Source: Paralithodes platypus (taxonomy: Eukaryota; Arthropoda; Malacostraca; Decapoda; Lithodidae). Taken from it: 64,000 nucleotides of DNA. The stretch covers positions 47,325,120 to 47,389,119 of the forward strand of contig CM064509.1 of the NCBI GenBank assembly GCA_032716605.1. The letters are read 5' to 3'. Below the pieces are notes generated by a model that was not told the DNA's origin, did no database searches, and was given only the letters and a program-made list of their open reading frames with translations. Each line of letters starts with the position of its first letter. Position 1 is the first letter of the stretch. Below, piece by piece: positions 54,381 through 64,000 of the stretch. The position numbers and the translations under genes are program-made.

Positions 54381-57179
54381 TGAAATGTCAGGCTGGTATT
54401 TCAACTCGACTGGTTATAATCTCTAGTACAATCTTATAATAAAATATCTTGAGATAGAATATGCTCGACAGGGTCACGTCTAGCTTTATGTATCTTGCAC
54501 CAACTCTTTATTCCAAGGCAACATTCACACAATAAGAACACAATATTACTTCACACTTTAGTTTATTCAATTGGCATGAGGTATGATATATAGAATATTG
54601 TTCTGTCATATAGGGAAGACAATACAGGTACTCAAGTGATGTATCAAGGATCGAATGGTCTATAATGATATTTTGTTTGTAATTAGTCACGTTACATTTA
54701 CACACAGTATAGATAATATAAATATGCAGGAATAATAGTGTTATACATGTACATAGGAAATCAAATCAAATGATAACGCATATGTGAGTATAACGTCTAG
54801 CGTGAAGAGTTCTGGCATAAGGTGAATTGACTTGAATTTATGTTCACGAGCGTGGGGCGGTGAGCGCTTATCAAGGGGATTAAGAAAGGGTCACACAGGT
54901 AAGATAAATACAAGGTAGTGCATTTGACCCTAGGTCAGAGTGACTGCTTTGGTATGAATTTATAATTCGAAATAGTGCGACTATAAGACACTAGTGTATA
55001 GTAAATATATACTAAGGAGCTTATCGACAGGGTGGTTTAAGTTGGAATTTACTTATTTAAGCGGTTTCTGTGAAAGGCTCGACACACGGCTACGAAAAAT
55101 AGAATTACACTGGGGAAGAGATCGATACACACAAGTATAGAATTCAAATTCAAATTTAGATCAATGAATCGCTATAACAGGTTTTGAATGAAAGCAAGTT
55201 AATATAAAATGAGGGAAAGACACTCAATTAAAATGCGACTGGATAATCACAGTAAAATAGAATTCGGAAGAACTCGGAATATAAAAGGGCGTACACGACG
55301 AAGTTGTACTAAGTTGAAATACTACGATAATAGTATAAAAGGAGATTTGAATATATTAGCAAATCTCTATCTGGCAATACGTGGATCAAAGATATGGCAT
55401 ATGCGAATTACATGAACATATGATGTAATTAAATATTTACTATAGAAATAGTAAGATCAAAATGGTAATGGTCTATATGATAATAAGAAGACATGAATAA
55501 TAAATAACTTGAACGAGAGTTGCTATAAATGTGTGAAAAGAATTATTAATTACCCACACGCGTAGATCAGATTAATTCACAAGCCCTGGTATAAACTAGA
55601 TAGCTCGAATAATAGAATTAAAGTTTTAACTCAACGGAGGGGTTCTTGACTTTTCGGTAAGGAAAGATAGATAGATTAAAATTTGGGCATAGGTCCTAGG
55701 TAAATGGTAGTAAATTAGGGATTATCTTCACGGTATACGTTTACACTTCAACTTGGATATACAAGAGAATAAATAACATAATTATATAGGTGACATCTGA
55801 GAGTATTCCGTTGTGAGCCTGGATCGAGATGAGTGTATATAACTGATGTACAATTGACAAGGAATAATAACACTTCAGAAAGATACTGCAAAGGGGTATT
55901 TCGTAGCAATATCTAGTGCGATGAAATCACTTGCACAGATCAAGATTAATGAAAAGACAAATGACTATATAACATGTACACAGATCGATAATTGAACAAT
56001 TATTAGACACAGATCGTTTGCACAGATCAAGATTAATGGAAAGACAAATGACTATGTAACGTGTACACAGATCGATAATTGAATAATAAAAAGGCACAGA
56101 TCCTTGGCACAGATCAACTTAATAACACTTCACGGAATACTCGCATATATTACCTTACATTCAACAATAGCCACAAATTGAGTTATGCAGAAACACTTAG
56201 GGTTAGCGTGGAGGAAGAGAAGGGCCAAGTACGAGGGGCGGGGCATCACAGAGGTCCGGGCACGGCAGCTGGACGTAAGGGGGGCCACTCGTCAGGGGTC
56301 CAGGGGGCAGGGCCAGGCATCAGGGTACTGCTTCAGCAGGGGTCCAAGGGCAGGGGGGCAGTGGACAGCAGGCTCCTTCTCTCTCTCAGGCAAACGACTC
56401 CCGGACAGCAATTATCCGGACGGAGTGTTTAGGTAGTTATACTCCCGACATATATATCCGGACGGAGTAAGCTACTGAGTGTGAACTGACTTCCTGTAGT
56501 TTCAGTCAGTACATATTTGGGTTATTTCTCTTTGTCAGGTTGCCTGATCTCGTATGAATAGGGGCATAGTAAATACATAAAAGTGGGCTATGTTAGGTTA
56601 ATAATTACAAGAAAAATACATTATGGTGCTTAATGACATCGCACTGAGGTTCTCGTCTGTTTGACTTTTTGTTCTGTCTAATGTCATCAAGCCTGATGAT
56701 GTAATTCGTGATTTCCTGTTCACTCATTATTATGGCTATTTGGACTGTTTATGGAATGATTTTCTTCCGTGGCACATTATATTACCATTTCACTTTTTTT
56801 CTCGTCTGGCAGCTTCTTGAGGATGGAGGGCCCCAACGATTTAAATATTCCTAGGGCTCTTTATGTTGAGATTGCATTAACACTTTTTCATCATAGTGCT
56901 CGGGGGGAGGGGGGGTATTAGGGGAGAAGTTCCGCCTTGGTTCTTTGAGTCCTGCCCTGTGATTGGCGGGGCCGCGTGAGGTGCTGATTGGAGGGGATTG
57001 ACCTGCCCTTCGGGGGTAACTCACCTCTACGGGTAATTAGAGCATGGGTATAGGGGTCAGATTTCCCATTCTCTGGAGAATGGGAACTGATTCTATTTCT
57101 AAACCCTTTTCTCCTTGTCTCCCTGGATTCCCTTACGGTGGCTATCTTGTGTGGTTGTCCTTTTGGCTCCGTCATTTCA
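54381..57179 (-). repeat. Gypsy-2 5' LTR (2799 bp)
   Basis: Uninterrupted partner of 42620-48053, with perfect 7-bp ends TGAAATG/CATTTCA. It has two units of the 87-bp tandem repeat (55933-56106). A GGGG-rich block lies at 56220-56370. Near the plus-strand right end an imperfect hairpin CCCATTCTC/GAGAATGGG lies at 57066-57086. No gene is supported. Confidence 0.92.
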
Positions 57180-58068
57180 TATATCATAGACCACAGTAGA
57201 TCTGGACTGGACACGAAAATGGAACTTTGCAGTAAGGGACCCAAAATCGGAGAACGAACCCCCAAGTTCGAAAACGAAAACTTCGAAACCGCGAAAACAC
57301 CACGAGCGCGTTCACTCTACCCTATCAGGCAATCCTGTTTCTGTTTGGGCAATCCTGTTTATGATCGCGCAGACTGAACGACATTGATAGCCAAACATTG
57401 ATTCTCGTCGCTGATTGGTCAGTGGCTATGAGCACGAAATTCAAATCTTGTTGGCGATGTCTGCGAAGGTTTTAGGCCTGTAACATATGCTTTTTCGGTC
57501 TATTAATTTCAATCAATACAATTTATTATTGGATATTATTATCCATCAATATAGACTATTGACTAAGGTAGTCACACTGTCAGCTACAGTCAGCAGCCTT
57601 GTTCAAGCTCAAGACAGACGGTAGGCTAGGCTATCATCAGGCTATTATATCTTATAATCTTATAAGGAAATGTTGACAAAGTTATTACGGTTCTTATCTG
57701 GCAAAGGTAGCTCTTTATTCCCGTGTAATTTTCAAACAATTCTCCGTTAGTCTATTGGGGAAATAACAAGTAGATGTTCTTTTCCTGGCGATGTAGGACT
57801 ATGAATATGCTAAAATATATAGTTTATATATATTGTTCTTTCCCTGGCTATGTAGCCAGGCTGAATTAAATAGTAGCCTATATATATTATCTCTTCCTGG
57901 CAATGTATGTATAGGCATACTTTCTTTTTCTGACGATCTTCTGTATGTGTATATAGGCTATTTATAAGCCTATAGGCCTATTTATGGAAGGTACATTAAT
58001 ATTATTTGTTAACCATTAGATTACATTTAAAAATTGAACTATAGCGTGGTTAGGCTACCTACTAGACA
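57180..58068. other. Non-coding flank, no gene seen
   Basis: No frame with recognisable domains. 57326-57360 has a short duplication of GGCAATCCTGTTT. 57770-57950 has about three degenerate repeats of a CTTTCCTGGC.ATGTA motif. Frequent AGGCCTA words are typical of this genome's low-copy DNA. Confidence 0.5.
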
Positions 58069-58287
58069 TAGCATGGGAAGGATGTAGTTACCGGGTGTAT
58101 CACTACCGACATACAACATAAATCATCTATAAATACTTATAATAAAATAAATACTTATAAATCTATAATACTAGGTTAGGTTAGGTTAGGTTGTTTGGTT
58201 AGGGTAATGTATTTTTGTATCCAAAGGCAGTCAAAATAGACGGGAACATGATGGGGTACACCCGGTAACTACATTCTTGCCCATAGC
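58069..58287. mobile_element. Short MITE-like inverted repeat with TTAGG core
   Basis: The left end GCATGGGAAGGATGTAGTTA continues with CCGGGTGTA. It is mirrored at the right end by TACACCCGG and TAACTACATTCTTGCCCAT. The arms are about 30 bp and the total about 219 bp. Inside, 58173-58192 is (AGGTT)4, i.e. four TTAGG-type telomere repeats. I could not assign the superfamily because the target duplication is unclear. Confidence 0.65.
58173..58192. repeat. TTAGG-type telomere-like array (4 units)
   Basis: Four units of AGGTT (TTAGG in another phase), the usual arthropod telomere repeat. It is too short to be a telomere and lies within the inverted-repeat element. Confidence 0.8.
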
Positions 58288-58358
58288 TTAACTGACCTAA
58301 CTACTTCGATGCAATTATGCCTCAGAAATTGTTTTTAAGAAAGTAAATAGAGTAATCG

Positions 58359-58626
58359 ATCAATAATATAGACAAGCGCCGAAAAACCTGTACATTAAGT
58401 TAGGCTATAACCCGTAAAATATAGGCTATCATTGGCATAGTAACATTACAAATATATAACTATAAAAATTAAATACAAACCGCATACAAAACATAATAAT
58501 TAATCAATAATATAGACACACGCTCAAAAACCTGTACAGCAAGTTATAACCCAATACAATACATCATTGGCATAGTAAAATTACTAATATATAACTAAAC
58601 AAATTAGATAAAAATCGCAAAAAAAA
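58359..58626. repeat. 144-bp direct repeat, two copies
   Basis: Copies start with ATCAATAATATAGAC at 58359 and 58503. Both continue through CCTGTACA, ATTGGCATAGTAA and ATATATAACTA. The second copy leads into a run of A and then the tRNA-like sequence. Confidence 0.75.
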
Positions 58627-58639
58627 AACATTAACTCAT

Positions 58640-58718
58640 CGAGCCTCGAACCCTTGCGAGTAGGCCTAGGCTTACGGATTTAAAAGCGAAGTCGTTACCG
58701 GCTAGGCTATGCTTACTG
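58640..58718 (-). other. tRNA-like sequence / SINE head
   Basis: The minus strand has a polymerase III A-box-like TAGCCTAGCCGG (58699-58710) and a B-box-like GGGTTCGAGGC (58643-58653) at tRNA spacing. A T-run follows at about 58618-58628 that could terminate Pol III. The stems do not form a clean cloverleaf, so it is more likely a tRNA pseudogene or SINE head than a working tRNA. Confidence 0.5.
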
Positions 58719-58739
58719 TAATGAAGACTAAACTCTAGA

Positions 58740-59740
58740 CAAAGTAGCTGCGAGGGTTGTGCTCCAAGTTGCTTGTTTTATGTTATAATGTATAGGCTGA
58801 GGGGGTTCCCGTAGAAATTTGTTGAACCATAAGTTCGTCCTCAAATTCATGAAGTAGACCATCTGGGCTATCATAAAAACGAGGGTAGACTTTTGGCATG
58901 ATGGTCAATTGGCAGAAATTCAGGGATATGTATTGGGTAATTGCGACAAAAACTTGACTCAAAATTTGAGGTGAGGAAAATTCAATGCTTCATAATTCCA
59001 TCCAGAAACACGTAAAAATATTGAATGACCACTTAAAATGTTCGTCTTTGAATGCTCTACCAGATGATATATAACACATGACATTAAATTTGATATGTAG
59101 GTCAGCAGAGGTCAAAAGGTCATGAAATTTTAAGTTTTCTTAACATTTGAGTAGCATAGCAATATTCGTCTCTTTTACTCAAATGCAAGATTATTTTTGT
59201 TAATTCTAAGTAAAATCCTTTACTTTGGACCTCAGTAGACATATTACAACAACCATTGTTTCATTATTACACATAATAGAGCATAGCTGCAAAATAAAAA
59301 AAAGTCAAGTATGGAAATCGGAGACTTTTTTTTCCGAATCCCTGGGTAGGGTTTACAATTTATTATATACCTTCAGCTATGTACTGTATGTGTTTTGAAC
59401 CATCCACACTGTTTGTTTTAATATTATATCAGCTTTCAATGCTAAATGTTTATGTTATTTACATCACAGGTCACTTAGGTCAAAAAGTTCATATCAGTCA
59501 CTAGCTCAATATTTCTGCTAAAATATTCATTTTGCGTGAGGCTATATTATCATTCTCTTACTATAGTTCAGGCCTTTTTCAATGTACATTTGCCTATAGT
59601 CTGCCATTTGTAAATGTATGCATTGCTAGTCTCACTTTTGAGTGCTTAAAGAACCTTTACACACATTTCCCTCTTTCAGTTCACTCTGACATGTATACAT
59701 TTTACAAGGCAGGTTTTGGTCCCGACAATAGCATCTTTTG
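58740..59740. other. Non-coding stretch, no gene seen
   Basis: AT-rich sequence without domain-bearing frames. Short A and T runs occur near 59290-59330. I see nothing that supports an exon or RNA gene here. Confidence 0.45.
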
Positions 59741-59779
59741 TTTAATGCATCTTACAAAATAATCACTTCACATGCACTA

Positions 59780-60047
59780 CATTATTATATAATTTCTATA
59801 TACATTTACACAACATGGTCTGCAATAATGGTTATACAGTACATGGTTAGTCTCACGGCTGAGTGCCGGAAGAATTTCTACAAGACTGTGAAGCGCAGAG
59901 GCGAGGTGGCTTCAGAGATGGAGTTGCTTCGAGCCATGAAGCTTCGCATGTCTCACTCCCTAGACCGGAGCAAGACTTCACGGGCCTCACCGTGTTCAGT
60001 GTAAAGGCTATCAGCCTATGCCCGAGAGGGAGAAGTTGGAATATAGA

Positions 60048-60079
<32 letters not shown>
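59780..60079 (+). pseudogene. Poly(A)-tailed unknown, possible retrocopy
   Basis: Ends in about 26 A at 60053-60079, with a more GC-rich 180 bp before it. A short frame (to 60004) encodes SLTAECRKNFYKTVKRRGEV and then a basic/Leu segment. I do not recognise the protein. The tail and base composition suggest a retroposed RNA, either a SINE or a processed mRNA end. Confidence 0.4.
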
Positions 60080-60081
<2 letters not shown>

Positions 60082-60339
60082 ACCGAATTTTGTACTTGTA
60101 GTGCTTGGGTAACCAGTATGACAAAGAGTGTCGCAGAAAATATGCAAAAACCTCTTTAGTTTGTCCAAATTTTGTAGTATTCACAAAATATATCCTTGGA
60201 GGGTAATAAGATTGGTATGATAAAGCAAATATGTTAAATAGGTCACATAGTAAATTATATATAAAAGGTATCGATATATATCAAATGCTAACCTTGATCA
60301 TAAGAATATTAGTAGTGTCAATATCCCAGGAAGCGCAGA

Positions 60340-60960
60340 GCTATGGTATTTGAAATGTTCCGCCGCCAGGCGAAGGTATTTTGGTTCATTCCTCGCGAAA
60401 ATCATCATATTTACCATAAATATATCATTAAACTTATCCATATGCGCCTATTTTACGTTTAATATGAAGGTATTAACATTTAAGAGCAATAAAATAAGTG
60501 GGAATAGCATTTGGGTAGTAAAAAAGACGTATTATTGCTGCCCGATCATATTATGAGGCGAGAGCCGGGGCAGCGTATATGTTCCCTTCCCGATCTCTCA
60601 AGCGACACTAACGGCTCTGAGTAGAAGTCTATGTGTTGCAAGGATCTCTAGCTGCCTCGCCCGTGTTAAAGAGACTGTGTGAGTGAAATTCGAGCCAAAC
60701 ATTTCCCGATAAAAGAGGGAATAAGAGGAAAAATAGCTGAGGGGGGAAAAGGAGGGGAAGGGGTTGGGGGGTTGGGACACATATGTAGGAGTCGTAGCAA
60801 GTAATGGAGGGGACTTATCTCACCTAATCACATTATTGCTTTGTTTTGAGTGGCAATGGGGTGTTTTGAAAGGCTTTTTTAGTTTTTTTTTAGGCTTGGG
60901 TCTTATGAGGACCTTCGCCTTTACCCACCAAACCTCTTATGAGGTAGTTCGTCTTTCCCG
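60340..60960. mobile_element. Degenerate T2-family element
   Basis: Aligns with 38820-39270 in several blocks: AAAATAAGTGGGAA.AGCATT (60487-60510), AATAAGAGGAAAAATAG (60720-60737), a G/A-rich tract, and ACTTATCTCACCTA (60812-60825). Clear TTAA-bounded ends were not found, so this is an old or truncated copy. Confidence 0.65.
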
Positions 60961-61249
60961 GGATATCGTTGGCTTAGGCTAGCCTAAATGATGTGTACCT
61001 GTTAATAAGAATGGAGTGCACTCTCTAAGGAGTCTAAGCTATTGACAGGTACTTAGCTTGATGTTGAAAAGAAGATGGTCTGGCAGTTGTCTGGTAGAGG
61101 TAATATTGTTGTACTATGGATGAAAAAGAGGCAGAGAGAGAGCAGGAGTGAGGACGGTCTTTACACAGTGGTGGTTGAGAAGCAAGTGCGAATATTTCAA
61201 ACAGCTGGTCATAGGTCAAAATGAGATGCAAGGTTACCTCCTTGGCACT
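60961..61249. other. Non-coding junction, no gene seen
   Basis: A GA-rich stretch (about 61115-61150) and otherwise featureless sequence between the T2-like element and the broken 3' end of BEL-2. Confidence 0.4.
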
Positions 61250-61341
61250 AGCAACCTGGTGAGGAATTTATATAATTCCACCTGATACAATATCATCATA
61301 TCTATCCCGCCATTCAGCTACAAGGTGATCAGTTAAGGATC

Positions 61342-61785
61342 CTAGGGATATTCAAGATGCGACAAGTTCTGTACGAATCTCCTAGCCCGGATGAGGATGC
61401 CTAGTGGGTCAAATACAATAGAAGTGAGACTCAACACCACACGCTTAGTGATTATATCAGATTTTATAGATGTACCTCGCACCTGTAAAACTTCATCTTC
61501 CGATAGCCACTCAATGCCTAATAGCTTAACCCTCTCGTGAGACTCAGCAGCTATTCCCATCAGGTGAAGCAGATCCCGCAGCTCTACGTTATCCGTGACC
61601 CACTCACATAAGGAGAGGTAGACACTGTTGAAGATCCTAGGGGCTTCCCAACATAACTTTTTCAAGTTTGAGTAGGTGCTACTAGTAGCCTGTAAGTTAT
61701 CTATATATAGACCCCAATTCAATTTAGAAATGGTTTCTTGATCAGCTACCACCATTGATAAATGTTTCTGTATGGTAGCATTCAA
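61342..61785 (-). pseudogene. pol: BEL-2 RT, C-terminal half
   Basis: Starts NATIQKHLSM and holds WGLYIDNLQAT (the catalytic block in YIDN form), as in BEL-1. LREWVT-like and LLGIEWLSEDEVLQV blocks follow, then SIVFDPLGILIRARRFVQNL. A few residues of the VFDPLG block are deleted relative to BEL-1. RNase H is not present downstream. Confidence 0.85.
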
Positions 61786-62389
61786 AATAAATTAACTAGA
61801 GGTAGAACCAAACAGGACAACCTTAAACCTATAAATATCTAAATCTCATATGAACTATGTGGATCCATAGGGTCTGCTGGCCACAGAAACCTAGTCGCAT
61901 CTCAATCTCTTTCACAGAGACCCACAAGAAGAAAGGCGTTTTCTATGTCACTGTCCCAGGCGTAGCAACAACATTGGAATTGAAAACAACACATGGGATA
62001 GGTCAGACACTAATTATGGACAAGTATAGAGACAATCATTGAGACTAAGAGAATCTGAACCTGTCTTCGCTGAACAATCAAACACAATGCATATGGGTGT
62101 GATCTTACTGTCTTTTCTGAGATGAGCCAGGTAAGGACAGGGATATGTTGCAACTTTCTTACTCTCAACTTTCTCTACAAAACCTCTCTGTAGTTGATCC
62201 TCCAGAACTGCCCGATAATGCTCACAGTATGTCGGGTCATTCTCAAATTTACGCTGTAGTCCCTTTAATCTTCCTAAGCTAACTTGAAGTTATCGGGTAA
62301 TTTATGTGAATTCTCCCGCCATGGCAATTCTACACTACAACGTCACTGATCCTCATCATAGCGTACCATTTCAGAGAATGTGTTTTTTT
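61786..62389 (-). pseudogene. pol: BEL-2 RT, N-terminal half, heavily decayed
   Basis: The minus strand matches BEL-1 positions 13180-13760 in pieces, for example LPDNFKLA near 62280-62305 and FLWPAD near 61870-61890. Stops and indels interrupt every frame. Confidence 0.65.
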
Positions 62390-62825
62390 TTCCTATGTGA
62401 ATGAGGGAGACAAAAGGCATAACTGCCTGCAGCGAGTGCCTCCTCCAGATTTCAAAGAGTGACAGGGCCGAAATCAAGGGACGTTCTAGCTAAAATGCCT
62501 GGATACACGGAGTTTGAAGCAATTTAAGTCATAGGAAGAGGGAAAGACTGATTCTGGGAGAGAGTTCCAGAGCTCAGCAGTTGAATAGAAGAAAGTCTGA
62601 GAATAACGTTTCACTCTTGGGTTGGAGAGTTGCACAGAGTAGGGGTGGGATTGTGTTGCAAGGCGGGTACTACGTACCCTACTTAGAGGAGGTGGTATAC
62701 ACTGGGAAAGCTCCGAGGAACACTGATTATTGTAGTAGCAATAGAATAGCGAGAGAGATGCAACATTGCGGCGAAGAGAGAGAGATTGCAGAGAGTTGGT
62801 GAGTGGATGGGAGTTAATCTATCCA
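62390..62825 (-). mobile_element. LINE-like 3' fragment inside BEL-2
   Basis: Starts with a T-run (62391-62398, minus-strand A-tail) and has no match in BEL-1, whose sequence is contiguous here. The minus strand encodes LCNLSLFAAMLHLSRYSIAT-like text, reminiscent of the LINE RT C-terminal region. The identification is tentative. Confidence 0.45.
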
Positions 62826-62880
62826 TGACTTGCTTTCCCAGTCTATCAGACTCTGCTTGACAAATACCTATGTGGTCAAA

Positions 62881-63113
62881 CTACCCCAATTCGGTAAGAT
62901 CCTTAATCTTGGGAGTGTGCCTACCGTTATCTATCACTTCCTGTATCGGATCAACCGCAAATTTTAACACAGTTACCATTTCATTGTGGATTTCGTAACT
63001 AGATGACTGATATGATCCACTAAGTGCATAATCATATATTGAGGGTAATAAAACTATGCTCCCCTCTCTTTTATAGCCTGAATGCACAAAGGCATAGTAA
63101 TAATCACCCCCAA
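62881..63113 (-). pseudogene. pol: BEL-2 protease, downstream part
   Basis: Encodes GGDYYYAFVHSGYKREGSIVLLPSIYDYALSGSY, split here by length limits into GGDYYYAFVHSG and SIVLLPSIYDYALS. It parallels BEL-1 13960-14080. It is in phase with 63689-63904 across the TTAA element. Confidence 0.8.
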
Positions 63114-63117
63114 TTAA

Positions 63118-63684
63118 CCCGTAAACGGCGGCAAAGCTCTTAAGAGGGAGGCCTAAAAAAATCATTTAAACGGCCCCAGTAGCACTAAAAAAAAAAAAAA
63201 AAATTGTTTTTCCTATACCTCATATCACTCCTCCACATCCCCTCCTTCCCCCTTTTCCCCTCCCCCTTCAATTATCACCTATTTTCCCTGTTATTCCCTA
63301 ATTCATTGGTATATTTTTGTGCTAACATTAGCAAAATGTGTGGAGGATGTGCTTACGTGCCTAGCGAGTGTTTTATACAACCGAGTGTGTGAATGAGTAG
63401 GCTCAGTGTGGCTTGAGGCCTCGTGGAGGGAGGGGTTGCCTCAATATTCTCCATAATTCATGAATGGGCTGGTCCATCTATATTCGTGATTTTGACCAGA
63501 AAAATTATATTTTCACTTGTTTTATTGTTGTTACAGGTTACTATCTTCATAGTGAAGGTAAAATAGGCTCACATGAATAAGTAATAACGATATTTATCGT
63601 AAAATGATGATTATAGGCCTGAATGGAGCCAATATGCTCGCCCATGGGCAGCTAGTTCAATACCCCCCCCTCGCCGTTGCCGGG
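63118..63684. mobile_element. 567-bp TTAA-flanked element (family T2), copy b
   Basis: Flanked by TTAA at 63114-63117 and 63685-63688. The ends are CCCGTAAACGGCG and, reversed, CCCGGCAACGGCG. It is in reverse orientation to copy a and shares the AATAGGTGATAATTG block and the A/G-rich tract. The BEL-2 protease frame is in phase across the flanks. Confidence 0.82.
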
Positions 63685-63688
63685 TTAA

Positions 63689-63904
63689 TATATCTATACT
63701 CCCTTTGTCAGTAACCTCTGGATCAGCCAACTTATAGCCTCTAGTCTCTAGTCTACCAATCTGGTCCCATAGATCCCTCCCAGGTTTGTACTCTGGCAAC
63801 TCGTCTACCACAACCGCTTTTATCACCCGAGTCCTATGCCACTTCTTATGGCAATATGAGAGTTCTACTACATCATGTTGAACCCCATCTAAGGAGCTAG
63901 GCAA
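63689..63904 (-). pseudogene. pol: BEL-2 protease, upstream part
   Basis: Encodes VDELPEYKPGRDLWDQI and RGYKLADPEVTDKGSID, matching BEL-1 at 14090-14185. The upstream end fades near 63950. The last residues of the apparent frame (to 63611) lie in the T2 element. Confidence 0.8.
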
Positions 63905-64000
63905 GGTCCTAAGCTGAAGTCTTTCCTTACAACAAGTGGAAAGAGCTAGTTGTATTAATTTATATTATATTATTAACTTAATGTAGAGTGAAGCACAAAT

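Larger units (their letters stand above)
42620..57179 (-). mobile_element. Gypsy-2: Ty3/gypsy element with 2.8-kb LTRs
   Basis: Plus-strand limits are TGAAATGTC at 42620 and GTCATTTCA at 57179. TATAT flanks both sides (42615-42619 and 57180-57184). The left LTR is 42620-48053 including LINE-A3 and the right LTR is 54381-57179. The internal region has gag, protease, RT, RNase H, integrase and a proline-rich tail in standard gypsy order. Same family as Gypsy-1 but better preserved. Confidence 0.92.
61250..63950 (-). mobile_element. BEL-2: decayed BEL/Pao element, partial
   Basis: The same gene order as BEL-1 is present from the protease start (about 63950) to the RT end (about 61250). No LTR, gag, RNase H or integrase is seen in the window. 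A LINE-like fragment (62390-62825) and a T2 element (63118-63684) interrupt it. Protein identity to BEL-1 is clear but divergent, so it is a different, older family member. Confidence 0.8.

Noticed and set aside
58173..58192. True telomere end
   Set aside because: Only four units, interstitial and inside an inverted-repeat element.
60350..60982. Small frames in 60350-60982 as host genes
   Set aside because: They lie in a degenerate T2-family element and share no conserved frame with its other copies.

Overview
This 64 kb window is eukaryotic, AT-rich and made almost entirely of transposable elements and simple repeats. I found no convincing host protein-coding gene. The mixture points to an arthropod, most likely a decapod crustacean: BEL/Pao elements, Ty3/gypsy elements, jockey-like and CR1-like LINEs, very long (TA)n and (ACT/ATC)n microsatellites, and a short TTAGG telomere-type array. 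The species assignment is inference.

Layout, left to right. 1-4195 is a duplicated repeat unit of about 1.2 kb rich in ACT/ATC trinucleotides. Its second copy is split by a 5'-truncated LINE (1435-2778) and by a 480-bp TTAA-flanked MITE (3638-4117). 4195-27486 is one antisense Ty3/gypsy element (Gypsy-1). Its gag is interrupted by a complete antisense BEL/Pao element (BEL-1, 9740-17329, 5-bp target duplication GCAGT). Its right LTR (17667-27486) carries two LINEs, a jockey-like copy (LINE-A1) and a CR1-like copy (LINE-B). LINE-B itself holds a second 480-bp TTAA MITE (25837-26316). 27487-31434 holds (TA)n tracts, two head-to-tail Helitron-like non-autonomous elements, a 588-bp fully palindromic Tc1/mariner-type foldback element and the 5' half of another jockey-like LINE (LINE-C).

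31435-42597 is a second kind of antisense gypsy element (Gypsy-3) with the domain order gag-protease-integrase-RT-RNase H, the copia-like order of the Gmr1 group. It is split by LINE-A2 (sense strand) and by a 639-bp TTAA element. 42620-57179 is Gypsy-2, a sister of Gypsy-1, with 2.8-kb LTRs (TGAAATG...CATTTCA), a tRNA-Leu-type primer site and a TATAT target duplication. LINE-A3 sits in its left LTR and a Harbinger-like MITE sits at the start of its gag. 57180-60330 is the least element-dense part, with small MITEs, a tandem repeat, a tRNA-like sequence and a poly(A)-tailed unknown. 60340-63950 holds degenerate TTAA elements and a decayed second BEL/Pao copy (BEL-2).

The layered insertions give a relative history. 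Three independent TTAA insertions into coding sequence have the flanks of an undisturbed reading frame once the insert and one TTAA are disregarded. The most unusual observations are an SGNH/GDSL-esterase-like reading frame upstream of gag in BEL-1, the integrase-before-RT order of Gypsy-3, a degenerate second RT segment at the 3' end of Gypsy-3, and an 82-bp TTAA-flanked mini-insert equal to the inner part of the 480-bp MITE.
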